From Alphaproteobacteria bacterium (GTDB taxonomy: Bacteria; Pseudomonadota; Alphaproteobacteria; MPNO01; UBA2964): DNA of 64,000 nucleotides. Below the pieces are notes generated by a model. The model did not search any database. It saw nothing but the letters and a program-made list of their open reading frames with translations, and was not told the origin of the DNA. Both the position numbers and the translations under genes were made by a program. Numbering within the stretch: the stretch's first letter is position 1; each line of letters begins with the position of its first letter. The stretch covers positions 1 to 64,000 of the forward strand of contig WHUE01000011.1 in the NCBI GenBank assembly GCA_009377375.1, in the 5' to 3' direction. Below, in pieces: positions 19,859-29,700 of this stretch.

Positions 19859-20446
19859 ATGTTCACCGGCATTGTCACCGACGTGGGAACCGTGCGCGCG
19901 ATCGAACGGCGCGGCGACACCCGAATCGAAATCGAAACCGCGTTCGACACCCACGACATCGATATCGGCGCGTCCATCGCCTGTTCCGGGCCGTGCCTGA
20001 CGGTGGTGGAAAAGGGCAGGGGCTGGTTCGCCGTGGAGGCGTCGGCGGAGACGCTGGCGCGCACTACGCTCGGCGCCTGGAAGGTCGGTGCCCGGGTCAA
20101 TCTGGAGCGCGCCCTGCGCGTCGGCGACGAGCTCGGCGGACATATCGTTTCCGGCCATGTGGACGGCGTCGCGACCGTTCTTGACACCCGTCCGGAGGGC
20201 GATAGTGTGCGCTTCGATTTCGAGGCGCCGGAGGCGTTGAAGCGGTACATCGCGCCCAAGGGGTCGATTGCCCTCGATGGCGTCTCGCTCACGGTGAACG
20301 CGGTCGACGATGCGAGGTTCGGCGTCAACGTCATCCACCACACCCAGACCGAGACCACGTTCAGCGAACGGGGCGCCGGCGACCGGGTGAACCTGGAAAT
20401 CGACATGCTGGCCCGCTATGTCGGGCGGCTCATCGGGGAGAAATAA
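19859..20446 (+). CDS. ribE: Riboflavin synthase alpha subunit
   Basis: A 195-residue synthase performing dismutation of lumazine to riboflavin. It shows the two-fold internal repeat: [16 protein letters not shown] with [12 protein letters not shown], and [16 protein letters not shown] with [13 protein letters not shown]. It ends one base before the ribBA GTG start, with the ribBA Shine-Dalgarno inside its last codons. Confidence 0.96.
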   Translation: MFTGIVTDVGTVRAIERRGDTRIEIETAFDTHDIDIGASIACSGPCLTVVEKGRGWFAVEASAETLARTTLGAWKVGARVNLERALRVGDELGGHIVSGHVDGVATVLDTRPEGDSVRFDFEAPEALKRYIAPKGSIALDGVSLTVNAVDDARFGVNVIHHTQTETTFSERGAGDRVNLEIDMLARYVGRLIGEK

Positions 20447-20447
20447 C

Positions 20448-21653
20448 GTGTCGGACAAGTCGCCGGTCAGACTGGTTGCGGACGGAGAGGACTCGGCCAT
20501 GCAGGAGTTCCGGGAATACATTTCGCCGCCCGCCGATATCATCGACGACATCCGGGCCGGGAAGATGGTCGTCGTCATCGACGACGAGGATCGCGAGAAC
20601 GAGGGCGACCTGATCGTCGCCGGCGAGAAGGCGGACGCGGACGCGGTCAACTTCATGGCCCGGTACGGCCGCGGGCTGATCTGCCTGTCGATGACGCGGG
20701 AACGGGTCCAGGCGCTGAACCTGCCGCTGATGGCACAGGACAACCGGGCGCCGCTGCAGACCGCCTTCACCGTATCCATCGAAGCCGCCGAAGGCGTGAC
20801 CACCGGCATTTCCGCGGCGGACCGGGCGCGCACGGTGCAGGTGGCGATCGATCCCGCCAAGGGCCCGAGGGACATCGTCAGCCCCGGCCACGTCTTCCCG
20901 CTGGTGGCGCGCGACGGCGGTGTGCTGGCGCGCGCGGGCCATACCGAGGCCGCGGTTGACCTGTCGCGGCTCGCCGGACTCAACCCCTCCGGCGTGATCT
21001 GCGAGATCATGAACGACGACGGCACCATGGCGCGGCTGCCCGACCTGGTGACGTTCGCCCAGTTCCACAACCTTAAGATCGGCACCATCGCCGATCTGAT
21101 CGCCTATCGCATGCGCAACGACTCGATTGTCGAGCGGGTGGTGGAGACGACCCTGAGCCGCGCCGACGGCGGCGAATTCAGGCTGATCGTCTACCGCAAC
21201 AAGCTCAACGGGACCGAGCATGTCGCCGCGATCAAGGGCGAGATTTCCGGCGACGAACCGGTGCTGGTGCGCATGCACGCGGTCAACATCCTCGACGACG
21301 TTCTCGGCGACCAGACCAGCGGGCGGACCGGCGAGCTGGAAACCGCACTGCATATGGTCGCAGAGCAGGGCAAGGGCGTGGTCGTGCTGATCCGCGAACA
21401 CTGGAACACGGCGTTTTCGAACCAGATACGCATGCGCCACAACCTGCCGGCGGAAGCGTCCGAAAAGGCGCCGACGGGCGCCCCGGTGCTGCGCGACTAC
21501 GGCGTGGGCGCGCAGATCCTGGTCGATCTCGGTGTGCGCCAGATGCGGCTGATGACCAACGTGCAGCGCACCATCGCGGGCATCGACGGCTACGGGCTGT
21601 CCGTCGTCGAACGGGTGCCGCTGCCGCATGGCCGGATCGACGGCGACGGCTGA
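20448..21653 (+). CDS. ribBA: DHBP synthase RibB fused to a degenerate GTP cyclohydrolase II-like domain
   Basis: A 401-residue protein. Residues about 20-215 are 3,4-dihydroxy-2-butanone-4-phosphate synthase ([36 protein letters not shown]). The C-terminal half aligns with RibA, but the zinc-binding Cys-X10-Cys-X-Cys element is replaced by [20 protein letters not shown], with no cysteines. GTP cyclohydrolase activity is therefore not expected and a separate RibA should exist elsewhere. GTG 20448 has a good GGGGAG Shine-Dalgarno; an ATG at 20500 is the alternative. Confidence 0.92.
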   Translation: MSDKSPVRLVADGEDSAMQEFREYISPPADIIDDIRAGKMVVVIDDEDRENEGDLIVAGEKADADAVNFMARYGRGLICLSMTRERVQALNLPLMAQDNRAPLQTAFTVSIEAAEGVTTGISAADRARTVQVAIDPAKGPRDIVSPGHVFPLVARDGGVLARAGHTEAAVDLSRLAGLNPSGVICEIMNDDGTMARLPDLVTFAQFHNLKIGTIADLIAYRMRNDSIVERVVETTLSRADGGEFRLIVYRNKLNGTEHVAAIKGEISGDEPVLVRMHAVNILDDVLGDQTSGRTGELETALHMVAEQGKGVVVLIREHWNTAFSNQIRMRHNLPAEASEKAPTGAPVLRDYGVGAQILVDLGVRQMRLMTNVQRTIAGIDGYGLSVVERVPLPHGRIDGDG

Positions 21654-21695
21654 CCGGCCGGGGCCGCGACAACAGTCATTCGGTGAAGGAAAGAG

Positions 21696-22160
21696 ATGCC
21701 CGACGCTCCCCACATCATGATCGTGGAATCGCCTTATTACGACGAGATCGCCGATGCGCTGCTCGAGGGCGCCACCGCCGTGCTCGACGCGGCAGGGGCA
21801 CGGTACGACCGGTTCCAGGTCGCTGGCTCGTTCGAGATTCCGGCCGCCATCCGCTTCGCCGTCAACGCGATGCGCCAGCACGCCGACGCCGTCCGCTATG
21901 ACGGCTTCATCGGGCTCGGCTGCGTGATCCGGGGCGAGACCAGCCATTACGATTACGTCTGCCAGGAAAGCGCCCGCGCGATGCAGGACCTCGCCGTCAA
22001 CGAGGCGCTGGCGATCGGCTATGGCATTCTGACGGTGGAGAACCGCGACCAGGCGCTGGCCCGCGCCCGCCCGGACCGGCACGACCGCGGCGGCCATGCC
22101 GCGCGCGCCTGTCTCGCGATGATCGAGCTCAGGCGCCATTTCCGACTGACCGGAGAATGA
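21696..22160 (+). CDS. ribH: 6,7-dimethyl-8-ribityllumazine synthase
   Basis: A 154-residue lumazine synthase, the penultimate riboflavin step. Motifs VAGSFEIPAAI, GLGCVIRGETSHYDYVC (with catalytic His) and ILTVENRDQALARA. Its stop overlaps the nusB start (ATGA), the usual ribH-nusB pairing. Confidence 0.96.
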   Translation: MPDAPHIMIVESPYYDEIADALLEGATAVLDAAGARYDRFQVAGSFEIPAAIRFAVNAMRQHADAVRYDGFIGLGCVIRGETSHYDYVCQESARAMQDLAVNEALAIGYGILTVENRDQALARARPDRHDRGGHAARACLAMIELRRHFRLTGE

Positions 22161-22684
22161 GCGCCGTGCCGCAGCCCGGGCCGGGCGGGCGTTCGCGCAA
22201 CCCGGCGACGGCACGGCACAGCGCGGCGCGCCTCGCCGCCGTGCAGGCGCTCTATCAGATGGAAATCGCCGGCAGCGGCCTGGCGGCGACGGTCAAGGAG
22301 TTCGAGCGCTTCCGCCTCGGCGCCGCCGATCCGGAATCCAGCGGCGGACGGAAGGTCAACCAGAAGCTGTTCGGCGCCCTCGTGAGCGGCGTCGAGGAGC
22401 ATCGCGAGGCGCTGGATGCGCTGATCGCCCCGAGGCTGGCGGGCTGGTCGGTGGACCGGCTGGAGGTGATCCTGCGCGCGATCCTGCGGCTCGGCGCGTT
22501 CGAGCTGCGCCACCGCGTGGAGATGCCGGCCCGCGCCGTGGTCAGCGAATACGTACGGCTGGCGGATTCCTTCTTTTCGGGGGCGGAGCCGGGGATGGTG
22601 AATGGCGTGCTGGACGCCGTGGCGCGCGCGGTGCGCCCGGGAGAGATGGAGCGAGGCCATGGCGGGGACGCGCCGTCCGGGTGA
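22157..22684 (+). CDS. nusB: Transcription antitermination factor NusB
   Basis: A 175-residue RNA-binding factor of rRNA antitermination complexes. Family stretches are AARLAAVQALYQMEIAG, VDRLEVILRAILRLGAFEL and PARAVVSEYVRLADSFF. It starts in the ATGA overlap with ribH and overlaps thiL by 26 bases. Confidence 0.95.
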   Translation: MSAVPQPGPGGRSRNPATARHSAARLAAVQALYQMEIAGSGLAATVKEFERFRLGAADPESSGGRKVNQKLFGALVSGVEEHREALDALIAPRLAGWSVDRLEVILRAILRLGAFELRHRVEMPARAVVSEYVRLADSFFSGAEPGMVNGVLDAVARAVRPGEMERGHGGDAPSG

Positions 22685-23648
22685 GTTCGAGGCCATCGCG
22701 CGGTGGCTCGCGCCGCTGGCGCGCCACGCGCCGGAATCGCTGGGGCTGCTCGACGATGCCGCCGTGTTGTCGCCCGCGCCGGGGCGCGGGCTGGCGCTCA
22801 CCGTGGACACCATGGTCGAGGGCATCCATTTCGTCGCCGACGATCCGCCGGGCGACATCGCCCGCAAGCTGCTGCGGGTCAATCTTTCCGATCTTGCCGC
22901 GATGGCGGCCGAGCCGCGCTGGTGCCTGCTGGCGATGTCGCTGGGCGAGTCCCAGGACGAGTCGTGGCTTGAAGCCTTTGCGGAAGGGCTTGGTGCGGAC
23001 CTGGAGAGTTTCGGCGTTGCCCTGATCGGCGGCGACACGACCGCGACTCCCGGTCCGCTGACCCTGAGCCTGACGGCGCTGGGCGAGGTGGGAAAAGGCG
23101 GCGCAGTGCTCCGGTCCACCGCGGCGGCGGAGCAGGATGTCTGGGTCACCGGCACGCTGGGCGACGCGGCCCTGGCGCTGGCACTGATGCAGGGCAGGGC
23201 GGGGGGGCTGACGCTGGGAGACTTCCCGTGTCTGCAGGGCCGCTACAGGGTGCCGCAGCCGCGGACCGCACTCGGGCCCCGGCTTGCCGGCATCGCGACG
23301 GCGATGCTCGATATCTCCGATGGTCTTGCCGCCGATCTGGGCCATATCTGCGCCGCCTCCCGCGTCGGGGCGGATGTCGCGTTCGAGGCGCTGCCGCTTT
23401 CCGACGAAGCGCGGCGCGTGCTCGACGCCTGTCCGGAACTGGCAGCTTCCGTCGCTGCCGGCGGCGACGATTACGAGTTGCTGTTCACGGCGGCGCCGGG
23501 CGAAGCGGCGCGCATAGAGGCGCTGGGCGCGGAGACCGGCGTGCCGGTGGCGCGCATCGGCGCGACGCGCGCGGGCGAGGGCGTCGTGGTCCGCGATCCG
23601 TCGGGTTCGCCGATGGCGCTGGAGTCCAGCGGCTGGCGGCATTTCTGA
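22659..23648 (+). CDS. thiL: Thiamine-monophosphate kinase
   Basis: A 329-residue ATP-dependent kinase making thiamine diphosphate. It contains LLDDAAVLSPAPG, LTVDTMVEGIHFV, LRVNLSDLAAMAAEP, LIGGDTTATPGPL and AMLDISDGLAADLGH, all PurM/ThiL-type ATP and metal sites. ATG 22659 follows GGAGCGAGG inside nusB. Confidence 0.95.
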   Translation: MAGTRRPGEFEAIARWLAPLARHAPESLGLLDDAAVLSPAPGRGLALTVDTMVEGIHFVADDPPGDIARKLLRVNLSDLAAMAAEPRWCLLAMSLGESQDESWLEAFAEGLGADLESFGVALIGGDTTATPGPLTLSLTALGEVGKGGAVLRSTAAAEQDVWVTGTLGDAALALALMQGRAGGLTLGDFPCLQGRYRVPQPRTALGPRLAGIATAMLDISDGLAADLGHICAASRVGADVAFEALPLSDEARRVLDACPELAASVAAGGDDYELLFTAAPGEAARIEALGAETGVPVARIGATRAGEGVVVRDPSGSPMALESSGWRHF

Positions 23649-23697
23649 CCGGCGGACCGTTTACGGTCTGTTACCCTTTTTGGCGTCATCTGGCGCC

Positions 23698-24174
23698 ATG
23701 ACCACGGACATGCCCCGGAAGACCGCCCTCGCCCGGCGGCGGATGCTCGCGCTGACCGCAGCCGCCGCGCTCGCCTGCGTCCTGCCGGCGGGGGCGTTCG
23801 CGTCCGATGGCGGGTCGGCTCGTTCGCGGCCGCCCAGACCGTCGCGGCTGTCGGCGACCAGGTTCTATACCTTCGATCCGTTCACCATCCCGCTGCTGAC
23901 CGATGGCGTCGTCCGGGAGCAGTTCACCCTGGTCATCGCGGTCGAGCTCAAGGAGGAAGGCCAGCGCGAGGAGGTCGCGGAGCTGACGCCCAAGCTCCGC
24001 GATGCGATGTACAAGGAGCTCTACCGGATGGTGACGTTCCGCCGCGCCGGAAGCCCCATCCCCGTGATCGACGCCTTCAAGATGCGGCTTTACGAGATCG
24101 CCCGCCGGATTGCCGGCGACGAAATCGTCTCCGCCCTGCTGGTCCAGCAGGCCTACAAGCGTCCGGCGCGCTAA
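23698..24174 (+). CDS. Exported protein of unknown function, FliL-like C-terminal region
   Basis: A 158-residue protein with a basic, arginine-rich N-terminus (ALARRRMLALTAAAALACV) and likely signal cleavage near GAFAS. The mature part, IPLLTDGVVREQFTLVIAVE followed by ELTPKLRDAMYKELYRMVTF, resembles the periplasmic part of FliL-type proteins. The match is only by pattern. No flagellar gene is near. Downstream of thiL by 49 bases, possibly co-transcribed. Confidence 0.7.
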   Translation: MTTDMPRKTALARRRMLALTAAAALACVLPAGAFASDGGSARSRPPRPSRLSATRFYTFDPFTIPLLTDGVVREQFTLVIAVELKEEGQREEVAELTPKLRDAMYKELYRMVTFRRAGSPIPVIDAFKMRLYEIARRIAGDEIVSALLVQQAYKRPAR

Positions 24175-24378
24175 CCCGCGCTTTCGGCGCTCACGCGAGC
24201 CCCCCTCCGCGAAGCCGCCAGCCGGCGGCGCCGGGGTTGCCTTGCCCCCCCTATTCTGGCATCTTCCGCGCGGTTTTCGTCCGGCGCCATCTTCCGTGGC
24301 CGGCGGCGTGGGCGTTTTTCGCGCGGCGGCAACCACCGCCCGTTTCGGGGCTACCAGAGACCAACAAGGAACTCCAAG

Positions 24379-26478
24379 ATGGCTGTGACATATTCGCTGG
24401 TGATCGCGTGCGGCGTGATTGCCCTCCTCTACGGCATATGGGCGATTCGCTCCGTGGTGTCGGCGGACCCCGGCACCGAAAGGATGCAGGAAATCGCCAA
24501 CGCGGTGCAGGAAGGTGCCAGCGCCTATCTCAACCGCCAGTACACCACCATCGCCGTCGCCGGCGTGGTGATCGGCGTGCTGCTCGGCTGGGCGCTCGGC
24601 CTGCCGGTGGCCATCGGGTATTTCATCGGCGCGCTTCTTTCCGGCGCGACCGGCTATATCGGCATGAACGTCTCGGTCCGCGCCAATGTGCGCACCGCCA
24701 ACGCGGCGCGCACCGGCGGGCTCGAACCCGCGCTGGGCATCGCCTTCAAGTCCGGCGCCGTGACCGGCATCCTGGTGGTGGGCCTCGCGCTGCTCGGCGT
24801 CGCCGGCTACTACATGGTGCTGCGCGGCATGTACGACGCCGGAAACGACGCCGACCTGCGGCATATCCTCGAAGCGCTGGTCGCCCTAGGCTTCGGCGCG
24901 TCGCTGATTTCCATCTTCGCCCGTCTCGGCGGCGGCATCTTCACCAAGGGCGCCGATGTCGGCGCCGACCTCGTCGGCAAGATCGAGGCCGGAATCCCCG
25001 AGGACGATCCCCGCAACGCGGCGGTGATCGCCGACAATGTCGGCGACAATGTGGGCGACTGCGCCGGCATGGCCGCCGACCTGTTCGAGACCTACGCGGT
25101 GACCATGGTCGCGACCATGCTGCTGGCGGCGATCTACTTCACCGGCGCCGGCCGCGAGGCGCTGATGCTGTTCCCGCTGGTGATCGGCGGCGTCTGCATC
25201 GTCGGTTCCATCGTCGGCTTCTTCTTCGTCCGCCTGGGGGCCTCCAACAACATCATGGGCGCTCTCTACAAGGGGCTGATCGTGTCCATGATCGCTTCCG
25301 CCGTTCTGATCGCCGGCGTCGTCTGGTTCATGTTCGGCGGCTTCAGCGCCGATGTCGGCGCGGGCGGGACGGTCCTGTCGAAGCACCTGTACTACTGTGC
25401 GTTGGTCGGGCTCGCCGTGACCGGGCTGCTGGTGTGGATCACCGAATACTACACCGGCACCGATCACCGTCCGGTCCGCATGGTGGCCAAGGCTTCGGAG
25501 ACGGGGCACGCCACCAACGTGATCGCCGGTCTTTCCATCTCGATGGAGGCCTGCGCGCTGCCCGTGCTGGTGATCTGCGCCGGCATCATCACGGCCTATT
25601 TCGCGGCCGGCATGTACGGTATCGCCATCGCGGCGACGACCATGCTGGCGCTGGCCGGCATCATCACCGCGCTCGACGCCTACGGGCCGGTGACGGACAA
25701 CGCCGGCGGCATCGCCGAGATGGCGGGCCTGCCGGACGAGGTGCGCAAATACACCGATGCGCTGGATGCGGTCGGCAACACCACCAAGGCGGTGACCAAG
25801 GGCTACGCCATCGGCTCGGCCGGGCTCGCCGCCCTCGTGCTGTTCGCGGCCTATACCGCCGACATCGCGCATTACTTCCCGGCCATCTCGGCCAGCATCA
25901 AGTTCGAGTTGCAGAACCCGTTCGTGGTGGTCGGGCTGTTCCTCGGCGGGCTGCTGCCGTACCAGTTCGGCGCGATGTGCATGCAGGCGGTGGGCCGCGC
26001 GGCCGGCGCGGTGGTGGTCGAGGTGCGCCGCCAGTTCAAGGAGATCCCGGGCATCATGGAAGGCACGGCCAAGCCGGAATACGGCCGCGCCGTCGACCTG
26101 CTGACCAAGGCGGCGATCAAGGAGATGATCCTGCCGTCGATGCTGCCGGTGCTGGCGCCGATCGTCGTCTACTACGTCATCCTCGGCGTCGCGGGGCAGG
26201 CGGAAGCGCTGACCACGCTGGGCGCGATGCTTCTCGGCACCATCGTCACCGGCATCTTCGTCGCCATCTCGATGACCTCCGGCGGCGGGGCGTGGGACAA
26301 CGCCAAGAAGTTCATCGAGGACGGCAACTACGGCGGCAAGGGCTCCGACGCCCACCATGCCGCCGTGACCGGCGACACCGTCGGCGACCCGTACAAGGAT
26401 ACGGCGGGTCCCGCGATCAACCCGATGATCAAGATCATCAACATCGTGGCGATCCTGCTACTGGCCATCGCCGCCTGA
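24379..26478 (+). CDS. hppA: K+-independent H+-translocating membrane pyrophosphatase
   Basis: A 699-residue integral membrane pump that couples PPi hydrolysis to proton export. Acidic active-site motifs are [20 protein letters not shown] and [20 protein letters not shown], with the C-terminal motif [20 protein letters not shown]. Residue 470 (codon 25786-25788) in [10 protein letters not shown] is Lys; K+-dependent enzymes have Ala there, so this is the K+-insensitive type, as in Rhodospirillum. The 204 bases upstream show no clear promoter. Confidence 0.97.
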   Translation: MAVTYSLVIACGVIALLYGIWAIRSVVSADPGTERMQEIANAVQEGASAYLNRQYTTIAVAGVVIGVLLGWALGLPVAIGYFIGALLSGATGYIGMNVSVRANVRTANAARTGGLEPALGIAFKSGAVTGILVVGLALLGVAGYYMVLRGMYDAGNDADLRHILEALVALGFGASLISIFARLGGGIFTKGADVGADLVGKIEAGIPEDDPRNAAVIADNVGDNVGDCAGMAADLFETYAVTMVATMLLAAIYFTGAGREALMLFPLVIGGVCIVGSIVGFFFVRLGASNNIMGALYKGLIVSMIASAVLIAGVVWFMFGGFSADVGAGGTVLSKHLYYCALVGLAVTGLLVWITEYYTGTDHRPVRMVAKASETGHATNVIAGLSISMEACALPVLVICAGIITAYFAAGMYGIAIAATTMLALAGIITALDAYGPVTDNAGGIAEMAGLPDEVRKYTDALDAVGNTTKAVTKGYAIGSAGLAALVLFAAYTADIAHYFPAISASIKFELQNPFVVVGLFLGGLLPYQFGAMCMQAVGRAAGAVVVEVRRQFKEIPGIMEGTAKPEYGRAVDLLTKAAIKEMILPSMLPVLAPIVVYYVILGVAGQAEALTTLGAMLLGTIVTGIFVAISMTSGGGAWDNAKKFIEDGNYGGKGSDAHHAAVTGDTVGDPYKDTAGPAINPMIKIINIVAILLLAIAA

Positions 26479-26492
26479 ACCGAAGCCAAACG

Positions 26493-26527
26493 AAAAAGCC
26501 CCGGCGGTCGCACCGCCGGGGCTTTTT
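26493..26527. terminator. Bidirectional terminator between hppA and bamE
   Basis: Perfect 16-bp inverted repeat AAAAAGCCCCGGCGGT / ACCGCCGGGGCTTTTT with a 3-base loop. It has T5 on both strands and serves the convergent genes. Confidence 0.95.
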
Positions 26528-26549
26528 CATGTCCGGGCGGGTCGCGTCG

Positions 26550-27035
26550 TCAGTACGGGGCCTCATCCCGGAGCGAGCCGCTCTCCGGTGTGCCGAACCG
26601 GCCGAGATTGCCGATCAGCTGCTGGATGACGGTCAGGTCCTTGCCGCGGGTCGGCGTTTCGCGCTCGACCAGGACGATGGGCTTCTCGTCGGTGGCGTCG
26701 TCTTTCTCGATCTGCTCCACGACGCCCGTCTTGTCGAAGCGGACGGTGATGACGTTGCGGTTCAGCAGCTCGGGCTTGAAGAAGGCGACGGTCTTCACCT
26801 TGCCGCCGATGTAGTACCAGATCTCCTTCTCGAAGGTCGCTGTGGTCGACGGCGCGCCCAGGATGTCGGCGACCTCCGCGCGGGTGGTCTTGCCCGGCCT
26901 GATCTCGGTCAGCAGCTTGGCGTCGGGCAGGTTGCCGCGCACGTCCACCTGCTCCTCGCAGCCGGCCAGAAGCCCGGCGCAGACGAGCAGGGCAAGCGGT
27001 GCTGCCATCAGGCGGTTGCGAAGGTGATTGTGCAT
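26550..27035 (-). CDS. bamE: Outer-membrane assembly lipoprotein BamE (SmpA/OmlA)
   Basis: A 161-residue lipoprotein with lipobox LLAGC (Cys near residue 26), then GNLPDAKLLTEIRPGKTTRA, EVADILGAPSTTATF and EIWYYIGG, the SmpA/OmlA fold. It is part of the BAM complex that inserts beta-barrel proteins. The extension past residue 110 is charged and less conserved. ATG 27035 is chosen; the much longer open frame upstream is antisense to the chaperone gene. Confidence 0.92.
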   Translation of the reverse strand: MHNHLRNRLMAAPLALLVCAGLLAGCEEQVDVRGNLPDAKLLTEIRPGKTTRAEVADILGAPSTTATFEKEIWYYIGGKVKTVAFFKPELLNRNVITVRFDKTGVVEQIEKDDATDEKPIVLVERETPTRGKDLTVIQQLIGNLGRFGTPESGSLRDEAPY

Positions 27036-27104
27036 TGTGCTGGCCCCGTGGCGGACGGCCTCAGCGCGCCGTTGGCAGGCGGCGAGGCCATTTACTCGCC
27101 GCCG

Positions 27105-27133
27105 AATTTGTGTGTTTATCCGCCTTATGTCAA
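27105..27133 (-). promoter_or_regulatory. Candidate bamE promoter
   Basis: Minus-strand TTGACA (27133-27128), 17-base spacer, CAAATT (27110-27105). The -35 is consensus and the -10 is weak. The leader would be about 60 bases. Confidence 0.35.
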
Positions 27134-27155
27134 TTCCTGCGTTCAGGGTGCGCCG

Positions 27156-27713
27156 GTGAGGGCGCTGCGCAGCATCTTCAGGCCGGCGGCCACGTCGCGT
27201 CGTGCCGAGGCGCTGTACGGACGGGCGGTGGGCCAGGCCCGCGACCCCGGCTTCTACGCCGCGCTCGGCGTGCCCGATTCGGTCGATGGCCGGTTCGAGA
27301 TGATTTCCCTGCATGTCTGGCTGCTGCTGCGCCGTCTGAAGTCGGGTCCAGGCGCGGGGGCGCTTGCCCAGGCGGTGTTCGATGCCATGTTCGACGATAT
27401 GGATCGTGGATTGCGCGAGATGGGCGCCGGGGACCTCGGAGTCGGCCGAAGGATCAAGGCGATGGCGACCGCGTTCTACGGGCGGATCGCGGCTTATGAC
27501 CGGGGACTTGCCGCAGGCGGCGAGGTGCTGGAGGACACGCTGATTCGGAATGTCTGGCGCGGAGAGGCGCCGGAGGGCGCGCGGCCCGCCGTGCTGGCGG
27601 CCTATCTGCGCCGGGTGGACGCGCATTTGCGGGACCTGACGCCGGCGGCGCTGCTGGAGGCGGAGGCCCCGTTCGGTCCGGCGCCCGCGGATGTCGAGGC
27701 GCAGGAGGCATGA
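27156..27713 (+). CDS. Ubiquinol-cytochrome c chaperone (Cbp3/UQCC1 family)
   Basis: A 185-residue protein with the Ubiq_cyt_C_chap pattern: RAEALYGRAVGQARDPGFYA, SVDGRFEMISLHVWLLLRRL, FDAMFDDMDRGLREMG and GVGRRIKAMATAFYGRI. It is thought to assist cytochrome b biogenesis of the bc1 complex. GTG 27156 has a short AGGG upstream. It overlaps the DUF177 gene by four bases (ATGA). Confidence 0.9.
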   Translation: MRALRSIFRPAATSRRAEALYGRAVGQARDPGFYAALGVPDSVDGRFEMISLHVWLLLRRLKSGPGAGALAQAVFDAMFDDMDRGLREMGAGDLGVGRRIKAMATAFYGRIAAYDRGLAAGGEVLEDTLIRNVWRGEAPEGARPAVLAAYLRRVDAHLRDLTPAALLEAEAPFGPAPADVEAQEA

Positions 27714-28288
27714 CCATGGCGGCACGGGACGCGCCGACGCCGGAATTCAGCCTCGTCGTTCATCCGTCGGAACTGCCGGCCGGCGGCCGGCGCTATGTGC
27801 TGGAGGCGGGACCGAAGGAGCGCGCGGCGCTGGCCAGCCGTTTCGGCCTGGTCTCCATTGAGGCGTTTACCGCCGAAATGGAGCTGGAGCGGGTTCCGGG
27901 CGGCGATTTTCTGCGTCTCAAGGGCCGGCTTCGGGCCGACGTGGTCCAGAGTTGCGTCGTCACGCTGGAGCCGGTGCGCGCCGCGGTGGACGAGACCGTG
28001 GACATACTTTATGCCGCCGATCCCGGCGGCGCGGAGGCGTTCGAGGACGACATGACACGGGATGTCGAGCTTCTGGAGGGCGATTCGCTGGATATCGGCG
28101 AGATCGCGGCGGAAGAGATGGCGCTGATGCTCGATCCCTATCCGCGCGCCCCCGGCGCATCGCTTGAGGCGCTTGGGCCCTCGCTTCCGGCCCGGCTGCG
28201 TGAAGAGATCGAGGGTGCCGGGACGGCGGAGCGAGAGGGCCGGAGGGCGCCGTTCGAAATACTGGCAGCAATGAAGCGAAAGCAGTAG
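27710..28288 (+). CDS. DUF177 (YceD-like) protein
   Basis: A 192-residue cytoplasmic protein of the DUF177/YceD family that almost always precedes rpmF and is implicated in rRNA/ribosome accumulation. The core reads RLKGRLRADVVQSCVVTLEP and DIGEIAAEEMALMLDPYPRA. ATG 27710 is in an ATGA overlap with the chaperone gene; ATG 27716 is an alternative. Confidence 0.88.
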   Translation: MTMAARDAPTPEFSLVVHPSELPAGGRRYVLEAGPKERAALASRFGLVSIEAFTAEMELERVPGGDFLRLKGRLRADVVQSCVVTLEPVRAAVDETVDILYAADPGGAEAFEDDMTRDVELLEGDSLDIGEIAAEEMALMLDPYPRAPGASLEALGPSLPARLREEIEGAGTAEREGRRAPFEILAAMKRKQ

Positions 28289-28419
28289 AATTACGGCGGT
28301 TTTCGAGGGCTGGAGGCACGGGGGAGAGTCATTCAGGTTGCCCTTCTGTGTGAATTTAGCTAAACCACCAGCCGCCTTGACGGACCCGTGTGCGGTCCAG
28401 CTTTTCCGAGATTGACGAT

Positions 28420-28602
28420 ATGGCCGTTCCAAAGAAGAAAACCTCCAAGTCGCGCCGCAACATGCGCCGTTCCCACGATGCGCTTGAGGCGTCTGCGCAC
28501 AGCGAATGCCCGAACTGCGGCGAGCTGAAGCGGCCGCACCACGTGTGCGGTGCTTGTGGCTACTATCGCGAGCGCGAGGTGGTCGAAGCTGTCGGCGTGT
28601 GA
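28420..28602 (+). CDS. rpmF: 50S ribosomal protein L32
   Basis: 60 residues, [20 protein letters not shown], with four cysteines in [20 protein letters not shown], so this is the zinc-binding (C+) form. Upstream in-frame codons to 28390 are not part of the family protein. Confidence 0.97.
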   Translation: MAVPKKKTSKSRRNMRRSHDALEASAHSECPNCGELKRPHHVCGACGYYREREVVEAVGV

Positions 28603-28647
28603 CGGGCCCCTCTTGCCGAATGAGGGCGGGGCAGCAGGGAGCCTGAT

Positions 28648-29700
28648 TTGAGCGCGCGGCTGACGATTGCACTCGATGCCATGGGGGGCGATCACGCCCC
28701 CGAGATCGTGATCAGCGGCGCGGCGATCGCGCGGCGGCGCTTTCCCCAAGTCGATTTCCTGTTCTTCGGCGATCAGGCGCGGATCGATCCGCTGATCGAC
28801 GAGCACCCCAAGCTGCGCAGGGTCAGCACGGTCCGCCACACCGACATGGCGGTCAGCGCACACGAGCGTCCGTCGATCGCGCTGCGCCGCGGCCAGAAGA
28901 CGAGCATGCAGCTTGCCATCAACGCGGTGCGCGACGGCGAGGCCGCCGGTCTGGTCTCGGCCGGCAACACCGGCGCGCTGATGGCGATGAGCAAGGTCAC
29001 GCTGAAAACACTGCCCGGCATCGACCGGCCGGCGATCGCAGCCTATGTGCCGACCCAGGTGGGGGAGAGCGTGCTGCTCGATCTCGGCGCCAACGTCGAA
29101 TGCGACGCGAACAACCTTCTGCAGTTCGGCATGCTGGGCGCCGCGTTCGCGCGCACCGTGCTCGGGCTGAAGCGGCCGACCGTCGGCCTGCTGAACGTCG
29201 GCGCGGAGGAGATCAAGGGCCGCGACATGGTGAAGCAGGCGGCGACGCTGTTCCGCAACGTGAACCTGCCCTTCACCTTCCACGGCTTCGTCGAGGGCGA
29301 CGACATCGGCACCGGCGCGGTGGACGTCTTCGTGGTCGACGGGTTCACCGGGAACGTCGTGCTCAAGTCGATCGAGGGCACGGTGCGGCTCTACACCGAT
29401 TTCCTGCGCCGCAGCTTCCGGAACTCGCTGGTGACGAAGCTGTCCTACCTGCTGGCGCGCGGGGCGTTCAAGCAGATGCGGGCCCGCATCGATCCGCGCC
29501 GCTATAACGGCGCGACCTTCCTCGGCCTCAACGGCATCGTGGTGAAGAGCCATGGTGGCGCAGACGCGTTCGGCTTCGCCAATGCCATCGGGGTGGCCGT
29601 GGACATGGCCGCCAACGGCATCATCGAATTCATCATGCGAGAGCTCGAGCAATCCGCGGAAGACCCGTTGCTGACCAGCGCGCAGGCGGCTGTGTCCTGA
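28648..29700 (+). CDS. plsX: Phosphate acyltransferase PlsX
   Basis: A 350-residue enzyme making acyl-phosphate from acyl-ACP for phospholipid synthesis. It shows [49 protein letters not shown] and [17 protein letters not shown] 28648 is the start, with AGGGAG upstream. The stop shares a base with the fabH ATG (TGATG). Confidence 0.96.
   Translation: MSARLTIALDAMGGDHAPEIVISGAAIARRRFPQVDFLFFGDQARIDPLIDEHPKLRRVSTVRHTDMAVSAHERPSIALRRGQKTSMQLAINAVRDGEAAGLVSAGNTGALMAMSKVTLKTLPGIDRPAIAAYVPTQVGESVLLDLGANVECDANNLLQFGMLGAAFARTVLGLKRPTVGLLNVGAEEIKGRDMVKQAATLFRNVNLPFTFHGFVEGDDIGTGAVDVFVVDGFTGNVVLKSIEGTVRLYTDFLRRSFRNSLVTKLSYLLARGAFKQMRARIDPRRYNGATFLGLNGIVVKSHGGADAFGFANAIGVAVDMAANGIIEFIMRELEQSAEDPLLTSAQAAVS

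Noticed and set aside
20430-22214. A 594-codon minus-strand frame opposite ribBA-ribH
   Set aside because: Antisense shadow of well-defined riboflavin genes in GC-rich DNA.
24237-27155. A very long plus-strand frame running through hppA
   Set aside because: It is out of frame with the pyrophosphatase and Arg/Gly-rich; only its last part (from 27156) coincides with a real gene, the bc1 chaperone.
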